Below the pieces are notes generated by a model. It was not told where the DNA came from and ran no database searches. It was given only the letters and a program-made list of their open reading frames with translations. From Methanobacterium sp. (lineage in GTDB: Archaea > Methanobacteriota > Methanobacteria > Methanobacteriales > Methanobacteriaceae), in contig PMGM01000093.1 in assembly GCA_003158115.1 (NCBI GenBank), positions 21,895 through 30,854 of the forward strand: a stretch of 8,960 nucleotides of DNA, read 5' to 3'. A program made the translations under genes and the position numbers. Below are positions 1-5,283 of this stretch, one piece after another (the stretch's first letter is position 1; every line of letters starts with the position of its first letter).

Positions 1-48
1 AATGGCCATTAAAATTGCAAAAACCACATTTTCATATTTTCTATCCAT
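1..48 (-). CDS. N-terminus of a small membrane protein, probably DUF2798 family (partial)
   Basis: Read on the minus strand, an ATG at 48-46 opens a frame of 16 codons that runs off the left edge: MDRKYENVVFAILMAI. A basic, charged head followed directly by a hydrophobic stretch is typical of a first membrane helix. The K-Y-E-x-V-x-F-A-x-L-M-A pattern resembles the start of DUF2798 proteins, which are small membrane proteins with two helices and unknown function. The start is well supported by GGTGAT on the minus strand at 60-55, six bases before the ATG. The gene points away from the KaiC-like remnant to its right. Only 16 residues are visible, so the family name is a recognition-based guess; the presence of a real gene start is more secure than its identity. 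Confidence 0.55.
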   Translation of the reverse strand, partial: MDRKYENVVFAILMAI

Positions 49-54
49 AATAGA

Positions 55-60
55 ATCACC
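55..60 (-). promoter_or_regulatory. Ribosome binding site GGTGAT for the leftmost minus-strand gene
   Basis: The minus strand reads GGTGAT six bases before the ATG at 48-46. It matches the part of the archaeal anti-Shine-Dalgarno partner sequence seen at other starts in this window (549-555, 5267-5273). It is the main reason to accept such a short visible frame as a gene. Confidence 0.55.
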
Positions 61-147
61 ATTATATTGTTTTTAAAATGATTTATGTGAATTAAAATAT
101 TAGATGTTATGATCTTTAAATAATTTTCTAAAAACTTTGCCATATTC

Positions 148-506
148 TTGATGAACAATCCCACCGATATTATGGTTAAAATTGGTTCAGGAGTTAAATA
201 TATCTGCAAAAATAATCCTAGATTCAGATCGGTATTAGATTCTGCTACAACTCTTCTAGCGTACAATGATAATATGTTGATTGTACGCGTTTTAAAGGCC
301 TATTTAATGAGAGTAAATGAGGTAGGTGGAACACCAATAATCACATAACAGAAAATTCAGCAGATATCATGGTTGAAACAATACTCAAATCCATGGTTGA
401 CAATATTATAAAATTAGATGGAAAGACATTAACTGTTGAAACCATGAAGGGTATTGGAAAAAGAAGTTCAAAATACCAAATTACAAACAATGGCATTATA
501 TTATGA
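148..506 (+). pseudogene. Decayed KaiC/RadA-type ATPase, C-terminal half, paralogue of the gene at 564
   Basis: The segment encodes NNPTDIMVKIGSG at its left end and later VLKAYLMRVNEVGGTPIIT. These align without gaps to NPSDMMVKIGIG and VLNAYLRRITEAGGTCIIT in the intact gene downstream. The frame then meets TAA at 346-348, but homology continues in another frame from 348 (TENSADIMVETILKSM, then NIIKLDGKTL, then SKYQITNNGIIL) to TGA at 504-506. That matches TENILKSLFDNTIMLDG and YNITDKGIVI of the paralogue. The copy has therefore lost its N-terminal half, including Walker A and B, and carries at least one frameshift near 345-350. It cannot make an ATPase. The TTG/ATG codons at 148-153 are probably only accidental starts. 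It lies 57 bases before the paralogue's ATG on the same strand, which suggests an old tandem duplication. Confidence 0.85.
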
Positions 507-548
507 AACTATTTCAGTATCCATTAAAAATATTCTTAAACCTTCTGT

Positions 549-555
549 GAGGTGA
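549..555 (+). promoter_or_regulatory. Ribosome binding site GAGGTGA deciding the start at 564
   Basis: GAGGTGA lies eight bases before the ATG at 564. The in-frame GTG at 552 is inside this site and so is unlikely to be the start codon. Confidence 0.7.
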
Positions 556-563
556 AGTCAATT

Positions 564-1286
564 ATGATAAAAACTATTGAATCTGGTATTCCGGGATTTG
601 ATGAACTTACATTATCTGAGATATCAGAAGGTGGAATTCCAGAAAAATCAACTAATTTAATATATGGCCCACCAAAAACAGGTAAATCCATATTTTGCAA
701 CCAATTCACATACCAAGGACTTTTAAATGATGAACCTTGCCTTTATGTTACCACAGATCATGGACTTAAACAGATTCAAAATAATATGATGGAATTCCAA
801 TGGTTTATCCAGAAATATATTCAAAATCAGAGTCTTTATATTATAGATGGAATCTCACAACTTTCAGGTAAAAAAATAGAAAATACTAATAACATAAAAT
901 CATCTTTTGTTGGTAATCCTTCAGATATGATGGTTAAAATCGGTATTGGAACACGATCTGTATATAAAAAATCGAATCACTTCAGATCTACACTTGATTC
1001 ACTTAACACACTATTTGCATTCAATCCTCAACAAATGGTCATAAGAGTATTAAATGCTTACTTAAGAAGAATCACCGAAGCAGGAGGAACATGTATCATA
1101 ACTTATACAGAAGGAATAATCAACCCAAACACAGAAAACATATTAAAATCATTATTTGACAATACTATAATGTTAGATGGTCAAAATATACAAATTAAAT
1201 CCCATTTTGAAGACGATGAAAAAATAAATAATTATAAATCAACTTACAACATTACCGATAAAGGAATTGTCATTAAAAGAGAATAA
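564..1286 (+). CDS. Single-domain KaiC/RadA-superfamily ATPase
   Basis: A 240-residue protein with one RecA/KaiC-type ATPase core. It opens with the family signature IKTIESGIPGFDEL, then GGIPEKSTNLIYGPPKTGKS with Walker A at about residues 35-42, and a Walker B strand LYIIDG at 91-96. The C-terminal part (EAGGTCIITYTEG, then DNTIMLDG) is the usual end of the fold. The family (COG0467) includes the KaiC lobes, the archaellum protein FlaH and GvpD. Lone archaeal members generally have no assigned role; many are thought to be signalling or regulatory ATPases. The position after the third core strand, where KaiC has two catalytic glutamates, reads YVTTDHG here, so hydrolysis may be weak or different. 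The ATG at 564 is preferred over GTG at 552 because the latter lies in the ribosome binding site. A broken paralogue lies immediately upstream. No terminator-like T-run is obvious after the stop. Confidence 0.85.
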   Translation: MIKTIESGIPGFDELTLSEISEGGIPEKSTNLIYGPPKTGKSIFCNQFTYQGLLNDEPCLYVTTDHGLKQIQNNMMEFQWFIQKYIQNQSLYIIDGISQLSGKKIENTNNIKSSFVGNPSDMMVKIGIGTRSVYKKSNHFRSTLDSLNTLFAFNPQQMVIRVLNAYLRRITEAGGTCIITYTEGIINPNTENILKSLFDNTIMLDGQNIQIKSHFEDDEKINNYKSTYNITDKGIVIKRE

Positions 1287-1675
1287 CCTAAAGTACCAAT
1301 AAAAATTCATTAATTCTCAGATACACATCGTTTAATATCGAATTGTTAAATTTTAAAAATCAATTTATTTTAAAAATCTGTTTTAGCTCGAATTTTAATG
1401 TTTTTCATCATAAACACCACATAGAATTTTCTATACACTAAACATGCACACATAATGATTATGCTTCACATCCAATACATTTGTAACATCTCTGTTAAAC
1501 ACTTCATAACGAAGAGAAGATTAATAGGATTTCATTTCCGAGTTATCCGAATTTTAAATATGTATAATTTCTAAAATAAAACTATTAAAGTGTATTTAAG
1601 TTATATTAATTATTGTTAGTCCCTAAGTTTATTCAAAATTTTTTATTGAAATAGTTTATTTGGAGGAATTTTAAA
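1287..1675. other. AT-rich intergenic region, no gene seen
   Basis: About 390 bases between the KaiC-like gene and the small winged-helix gene. I see no convincing reading frame or RNA. An 11-base direct repeat TTTTAAAAATC occurs at 1351-1361 and 1368-1378, but this is low-complexity sequence. The right end probably holds the promoter of the 1676 gene: TTATATTA at 1601-1608 is a plausible TATA box about 70 bases before the start codon. Confidence 0.5.
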
Positions 1676-1915
1676 ATGGATGAAGAACATAAAAAAATCT
1701 TGAAAATTCTATATGAATCCTATAATAACAATCAGGGATATCAAATAGATAGCAAAGATTTAAAAGAAAAATCAGATTTAAAACCGGAAGAATTAATAAC
1801 AATAGCTAATTATTTAGAAGGAGAGGGGTATATAAAAATTGAGCCATATTTAGATGGTTTTGAAGCAACTATCACCCATCAGGGAATAAAATTAGCAAAA
1901 AAATGGTCTAAGTAA
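1676..1915 (+). CDS. Small winged-helix (wHTH) DNA-binding-like protein
   Basis: A 79-residue protein that looks like a single winged helix-turn-helix domain. A first helix (HKKILKILYESYNNN) is followed by a short region (YQIDSKDLKEKSDLKPEELITIANYLEGEGYIKI, residues about 22-55) with the helix-turn-recognition-helix pattern. A wing (EATITHQG) and a final helix IKLAKKW follow. The start is secure: GGAGGAA at 1662-1668 is seven bases before the ATG. There are no effector, membrane or metal-binding segments, so if it is a regulator it acts as a bare DNA-binding domain, probably a dimer. Its target is unknown. The next item downstream is a broken VapC-like toxin gene, so an antitoxin role is imaginable, but VapB antitoxins normally have AbrB, RHH or Phd folds and I do not favour it. 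Confidence 0.7.
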   Translation: MDEEHKKILKILYESYNNNQGYQIDSKDLKEKSDLKPEELITIANYLEGEGYIKIEPYLDGFEATITHQGIKLAKKWSK

Positions 1916-1926
1916 AACATAATAAT

Positions 1927-2297
1927 TACATCAATACTAATATATTTAATAATAAAAAGTTTTGTGAATGACTTTTAGAATCTCCAGAAAAGAAATATCT
2001 ACCTGCTTTTGCTTATTTAGAATATCTTTATCATAATTTAAAAAAAAGTAATACAGAATCTATGGTAAATACGTTTTTAGAACAATGAACGTTTCGGTAA
2101 TTCCATTTAGAAAAGAAGAAGCATTAGTAGCAGCGTTAATGGCAATTGGAAGAGGGGATTTTAAAGATAATGCAAGAGATTATTCTATAGGTGCTACAGC
2201 AGAAAAATTAAATGGATTACTTATAACTAACAATACAAAAGATTTTAAATGGTTAAAAAATGTAATAACACCAGATGAACTACTTAAAAAAAAATAG
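1927..2297 (+). pseudogene. Broken VapC-type PIN-domain toxin gene
   Basis: The intact-looking 3' part (2085-2297) encodes EEALVAALMAIGRGDFKDNARDYSIGATAEKLNGLLITNNTKDFKWL in sequence, here described by its key parts: an acidic D-x-x-x-R-D-Y-x-I-x-A helix followed by LLITNNTKDF. This is the C-terminal half of PIN nucleases of the VapC type. The preceding frame, 1972-2088, encodes ESPEKKYLPAFAYLEYLYHN, which matches the middle part with the conserved glutamate. The two frames differ by one base near 2083-2088. Further left a TGA at 1969-1971 interrupts KKFCE-LLESPE. At 1927-1947 the frame reads YINTNIF, like the PIN start Y-x-D-T-N-x-F with its catalytic Asp codon changed to AAT. The gene is therefore dead: nonsense codon, frameshift, lost catalytic Asp and probably a short deletion. 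No recognisable VapB partner gene remains beside it. Confidence 0.75.
2286..2294 (-). terminator. Oligo-T tract (T9) behind the cation transporter gene
   Basis: Nine A residues on the plus strand give T9 on the minus strand, about 60 bases beyond the stop codon of the minus-strand transporter gene. Archaeal RNA polymerase terminates at such tracts. The same bases encode lysines in the PIN remnant, so the tract may be coincidental. Confidence 0.35.
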
Positions 2298-2354
2298 CCT
2301 TTTCTAAAAGCATTAAATAAATATCATTATTTCCTTTAAAAATTCATGATATCA

Positions 2355-3254
2355 TCAGGTTTTATAGGAATTAGGTTTATCCTGAGGATGTACATGAATA
2401 CTTACCCCATTAACAAATTGAATTGATTCTAAAACTATTTTTTCAACCTGATTAGTAATTTGATAAGCTTCTTCTACATTCAATTTTTCATCAAGGAAAA
2501 TATCCATTTCTGCATAGTAATATGGCCCTACAGGATTTATTTTGATATTATGTACAGATTTAACCTCTTTTATATACAATACTACTTTACTGATTTTTTT
2601 TTCTAAATTTGGAGGTACTTTCCCCATGATACTATTGAAATTATCTCTACCCATTTCCAGTGCTGTTTTAACTATTAGAATAGCTATTATAACAGCCAAA
2701 ATAGGGTCTAATATCGGGTAACCTAATTGTGAACCTATCACACCACCTGCTACTGCAGCACATGCCATTACATCTACTCGTTTCTGATTACCGGTAGCTG
2801 TTAAAATTTGGCTATTAACCTTTTTACCCGTTTTTAGGAGGTATACACTCATATATAGATTAATAAACAATGCTACAATTGCCATTATTGCAGCAATCCA
2901 TCCCGGAGGTACTATGGAATGAATCATTGTAAATTTAATATATGCATCTGAAAATATTTGATAAGCAATATAAAACAATATAAAAGCAATAATTAATCCA
3001 ACTATTGGTTCTATCCGTCCATGTCCATAGGGATGATCATTATCAGCTGGTTTTAAACCTATACGAAATGCAATTAATCCTATTAAACTACTTATCACAT
3101 CTCCAAAATTATCCGCAGCCTCTGCTATAAGTGCAGTACTGCCTGCTGCCAATCCAATTACAGCGTTTAAGATTGTTAAAATAACATTCCCAGCAACTCC
3201 AATTCTAGCTGCTCTTTTTCCATCTTTTTCCCTGTTATCATGACCATTGTTCAT
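2355..3254 (-). CDS. Cation diffusion facilitator (CDF) family metal efflux transporter
   Basis: A 299-residue membrane protein of the CDF family (COG0053, FieF/YiiP-like), which exports divalent metals such as Zn, Fe, Mn, Co or Cd in exchange for protons. It has six predicted helices and a cytoplasmic C-terminal domain (from about residue 205), which usually forms the dimer. In helix 2, AEAADNFGD supplies D48 and D52 of the transport site. The loop motif PADNDHPYGHGR (D71, H74, H78) matches the second metal site of FieF. In helix 5, where FieF has H153-x3-D157, this protein has Q157-x3-D161 (NQKRVD), so one of the four transport ligands is changed and metal preference may differ. The C-terminal domain keeps SVHNI and SIHVHP. 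The start at 3254 follows only a weak GTGGT site. The gene stands alone, converging on the PIN remnant. Confidence 0.93.
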   Translation of the reverse strand: MNNGHDNREKDGKRAARIGVAGNVILTILNAVIGLAAGSTALIAEAADNFGDVISSLIGLIAFRIGLKPADNDHPYGHGRIEPIVGLIIAFILFYIAYQIFSDAYIKFTMIHSIVPPGWIAAIMAIVALFINLYMSVYLLKTGKKVNSQILTATGNQKRVDVMACAAVAGGVIGSQLGYPILDPILAVIIAILIVKTALEMGRDNFNSIMGKVPPNLEKKISKVVLYIKEVKSVHNIKINPVGPYYYAEMDIFLDEKLNVEEAYQITNQVEKIVLESIQFVNGVSIHVHPQDKPNSYKT

Positions 3255-3843
3255 ATATTACCACATATATATATATTTTTAGAATCATAAATATCATTTT
3301 ATATCCATATTTATATCTGTTATTGCTATTAACTAGGGTTTAATTTACATACCTCATAAGATAAGTATCAAAATGTAATTGGTCGTAGTTTATTGATGTA
3401 TCTATATGATATTTAAGAATTTAAAGTTGGAGATTAAAAATTTCATCAATAAGAATATAATCACTAAATTGATTTTATATAGATATATAAGTATTTGAAG
3501 CCTTTTAAATTCACCTTTACCTCATGTTAAATATTATAGGCAGCTAATTTTATATTGAACTATCATTTTTAAAGTTTGAGTAGACATAACTCATGATTGG
3601 AATGATTTTTTTGAATTAACTATTCATGAATTATTCCTTTATTCAATAAATTCTTACAAGTTCCTTCGTTAATTTAAGGCAATAATAAAAGAAAAACAAG
3701 TTTTTAATACCGTTTTAACATTTAAATTACTCCAAACGTTATATTATTTTTATTTGATAAAATATATTATAAAAAAAGGGGAATTATTAACATATCTCAT
3801 GAATGTTAAAGAAATTATTTAGAAAAATATAAGAAATTTATAA
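3255..3843. other. Long AT-rich intergenic region, no gene seen
   Basis: About 590 bases without a convincing reading frame. It must hold the promoter of the minus-strand transporter gene. Near 3474-3490 there is a back-to-back TATA-like block (TTTATATA on the plus strand at 3474-3481; ATATATAA at 3483-3490, which reads TTATATAT on the minus strand). It could start a transcript on either strand, but no matching gene lies downstream on the plus strand. An alternating AT stretch at 3264-3279 sits just before the transporter start. No tRNA or known riboswitch was recognised. Confidence 0.45.
3771..3777 (-). terminator. Candidate terminator behind the 3844-4182 gene
   Basis: On the minus strand the sequence reads CCCCTTTTTTT about 65 bases beyond the stop codon at 3844-3846. 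An oligo-T tract after a short C-run fits archaeal T-tract termination. No strong hairpin is evident. Confidence 0.35.
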
Positions 3844-4182
3844 TTAAATTTCTTTAAGTTTTTGATGAAAGAAAGTTGTGAAATTTTGTTTAGTTTCATC
3901 TATTAATCTATTTACCACTTTTTCATTTAGATATGTAGGGTAGTCGAATTCAATTGTTACCGCAAAATATGTTTTATCATCCCTTTCTACCGCTTTATTA
4001 AAGTAAGCTTTAGCATCAGGATGTTCAAAATTCCAAACTTTTAAATGTTTCTCAAGTTTTGTAAGATCTTCTCCAAATTTATTCTCTATTGAGAAATATA
4101 AAAAGCCCCTAGCTTCAAAAGGCACATCCTTTACTATTTCAGTATGCTCAAATTTTAAATTACTATCTATCATTTTTACCAC
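3844..4182 (-). CDS. Small protein of unknown function (109-112 residues)
   Basis: I do not recognise the family. The protein is soluble, acidic-basic mixed and well ordered by eye: a strand-rich middle (EARGFLYFSIENKFG), a helix (LTKLEKHLKVW), another strand (KTYFAVTIEFDYP) and a long C-terminal helix (EKVVNRLIDETKQNFTTFFHQKLKEI read as two parts). This alternation suggests a small alpha/beta domain. There are no cysteines, no signal peptide and no membrane segment. Two starts are possible: GTG at 4182-4180, or ATG at 4173-4171 three codons later. The ATG is preceded by GTGGT and the GTG by AGGACGA, so neither is decisive. The gene diverges from the winged-helix regulator gene at 4497 across a 314-base region with a striking inverted repeat, so the two may be co-regulated. 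Confidence 0.7.
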   Translation of the reverse strand: MVKMIDSNLKFEHTEIVKDVPFEARGFLYFSIENKFGEDLTKLEKHLKVWNFEHPDAKAYFNKAVERDDKTYFAVTIEFDYPTYLNEKVVNRLIDETKQNFTTFFHQKLKEI

Positions 4183-4241
4183 TTCGTCCTTTTTTTAAAA
4201 TAAATAATATAAAATAAATTATTAATCTCATTAAAAAATCC

Positions 4242-4249
4242 TTTATAAA
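4242..4249 (-). promoter_or_regulatory. TATA box candidate for the 3844-4182 gene
   Basis: TTTATAAA is self-complementary and 60-67 bases before the GTG at 4182. Read leftwards, it would place the transcript start near 4220. Seven to eight bases upstream of it, in that direction, lies one arm of the inverted repeat (TCCCTGCTCAC on the minus strand, 4266-4256), the position expected of an activator site or of a repressor blocking TFB. Confidence 0.45.
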
Positions 4250-4255
4250 TGGGAG

Positions 4256-4345
4256 GTGAGCAGGGAGTATATTCCATTCAAAATATAATTAAGCGAAAAA
4301 CAATTTGTAATAATTGAAAACTAACGTAAAACAATCCCTGCTCAC
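4256..4345. repeat. 11-bp GC-rich inverted repeat in a divergent promoter region
   Basis: GTGAGCAGGGA at 4256-4266 is the exact reverse complement of TCCCTGCTCAC at 4335-4345, with 68 bases between the arms. Pairing could extend outward by a G-T and an A-T pair (4255/4346, 4254/4347). Surrounding DNA is very AT-rich, so a GC-rich match of this length is unlikely to be chance. Each arm lies just upstream of a TATA-like sequence pointing outward (4242-4249 leftwards, 4346-4355 rightwards). A small inner hairpin CAATT-TGTAAT-AATTG occurs near 4301-4316. It could be a paired operator, a folded RNA, or the ends of a small decayed mobile repeat. Confidence 0.75.
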
Positions 4346-4355
4346 TTATTATATT
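4346..4355 (+). promoter_or_regulatory. TATA-like sequence behind the right arm of the inverted repeat
   Basis: TTATTATATT directly follows TCCCTGCTCAC and could serve a rightward promoter with a start near 4380, leaving a leader of about 115 bases before the regulator gene at 4497. A competing candidate is TTTAATAT at 4466-4473, which would give a nearly leaderless message; this suits the lack of a good ribosome binding site at 4497. Confidence 0.35.
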
Positions 4356-4496
4356 GAATAGCGTAGTATATACAATTTATCATTTTTAATAATGAACCTT
4401 TTTTTGTTTGGGATACTAAATACATTATAATTACTAAAATGACCTTCATGGTCTTAATAGAAACCTTTAATATCAATAAAAAGAAGAAACTATTGC

Positions 4497-5251
4497 ATGG
4501 AAAAGGTAGAAGAAATCTACAATGAAAAAATGGTGGACATTGACACTAAATTAGACTCAATACACCAAGATCTAAAACGTTTGATGGAAAGATCCAATAA
4601 AGAATATTTGGATATGATGTTGACCAATTTAAAAAAAGATTTTTTAAATTCCGTCACATCTTATGTATCTATGATAGAAAAAATAGCCTGGAACGGGGTA
4701 TGGTGGATCCATACGATCTGCGGGAAACATGTAAATCAAGATTTAATGAGTTCCTTGCAAACAACGAAGATCTTATCCTCCAAGATAATGTTTCTAATGA
4801 TATCATTAATGAGAAAAGAGCAGAACTATGTGAACTAAAAAAAGGAGTTCCATTTGCCAAATGTGATATTTGTTTTTCTGAAGTTAACTCATTATTTGAG
4901 AAACAATTAAATCTTATTAGCTCATTTCAGATTTACAGCACTAATGAAGAAAAAAAAGCTGAAATTTCTGCTATTCATGAAGAGATTATGGTTAAAAGTG
5001 TACTTGAACCATTATCAAATAAACAAAGGTTGCAAATACTCAAATCTATAACCTCCGAAACCAGAACTTTTTCTTCCCTTTCTGAAATAACAGGACTTAA
5101 GGGCGGTAATCTACTTTTCCATATACAAAAACTGTTAGAAACAGATCTCATACTGCAAAGGCATGAACGAGGTGATTACATGATTACCAAAAAAGGATTT
5201 AATCTTCTCAGGATTCTAGCTAATTTTCAAAAATCAATGCATACTGAATAA
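4497..5251 (+). pseudogene. Coiled-coil plus winged-helix regulator gene, interrupted by one frameshift
   Basis: Two overlapping frames together give one protein of about 251 residues. The first 62 residues (MEKVEEIYNEKMVDIDTKLD onward, to SYVSMIEK) lie in the frame of 4497. The protein then continues as NSLERGMVDPYDL in the frame of 4700. The switch lies in a run of six A at 4678-4683; one more A would join the frames exactly. The N-terminal part is helical and coiled-coil-like. A KCDICF motif (C123, C126) follows, then a winged-helix domain at about 169-245. From memory, methanobacterial proteins with this architecture are full length, but I cannot run the comparison. The break may be a true mutation, a sequencing error in a homopolymer, or less likely a recoding site. 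The gene is followed after 32 bases by the QueG-like gene and probably shares its transcript. Confidence 0.75.
4700..5251 (+). CDS. Winged-helix transcriptional regulator, body downstream of the frameshift
   Basis: This 183-residue frame holds most of the regulator and could be made separately if translation starts at the ATG at 4700, although only GGGG precedes it and no proper ribosome binding site is visible. It begins MVDPYDLRETCKSRFNEF, has the KCDICF cysteine pair near residue 55, then a helical linker (EKQLNLISSFQIYST). The C-terminal ArsR-like winged helix comprises VLEPLSNKQRLQILKSI as the first helix, FSSLSEITGLKGGNLLFHIQ as the DNA-contacting helix-turn-helix, and LILQRHERGDYMITKKG as the wing. 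The two cysteines could sense a metal or redox state or only stabilise the fold; two ligands alone do not make a full site in a monomer. Without the N-terminal coiled coil, dimerisation may be impaired. Confidence 0.7.
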   Translation: MVDPYDLRETCKSRFNEFLANNEDLILQDNVSNDIINEKRAELCELKKGVPFAKCDICFSEVNSLFEKQLNLISSFQIYSTNEEKKAEISAIHEEIMVKSVLEPLSNKQRLQILKSITSETRTFSSLSEITGLKGGNLLFHIQKLLETDLILQRHERGDYMITKKGFNLLRILANFQKSMHTE

Positions 5252-5266
5252 TTTCTATTTAACATT

Positions 5267-5273
5267 AGGTGAT
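5267..5273 (+). promoter_or_regulatory. Ribosome binding site AGGTGAT deciding the start of the QueG-like gene
   Basis: AGGTGAT overlaps the in-frame GTG at 5269, which rules that codon out. The remaining starts are TTG at 5278 (four bases away) and ATG at 5284 (ten bases away). ATG is preferred. Confidence 0.6.
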
Positions 5274-5283
5274 AAACTTGAAA

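Noticed and set aside
9..266. Minus-strand open frame of 85 codons
   Set aside because: It runs opposite to the KaiC-like remnant, whose protein match is clear, and its last part is the wrong frame for the DUF2798-like start, which has its own ribosome binding site.
1351..1378. Direct repeat TTTTAAAAATC as a regulatory element
   Set aside because: It is low-complexity A/T sequence in an AT-rich region and likely to occur by chance.
1676..2297. Active toxin-antitoxin pair made of the winged-helix gene and the PIN gene
   Set aside because: The PIN gene is broken in several ways, and the winged-helix protein does not look like a known VapB antitoxin.
3264..3279. Alternating AT tract as the TATA box of the transporter gene
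   Set aside because: It lies only about 10-25 bases before the ATG, so a start 25 bases downstream would fall at or inside the coding region.
4256..4345. Known riboswitch or CRISPR repeat-spacer unit
   Set aside because: There are only two copies, in inverted orientation, and I recognise none of the conserved cores of known riboswitch classes.
4677..4683. Programmed -1 ribosomal frameshift at the A-run of the regulator gene
   Set aside because: The zero-frame split is A AAA ATA, not a canonical slippery heptamer, and I see no clear downstream structure; a homopolymer deletion or sequencing error is simpler.
4669..4860. Minus-strand open frame of 63 codons
   Set aside because: It overlaps the regulator gene in antisense, has no ribosome binding site and encodes a serine/arginine-rich low-quality sequence.
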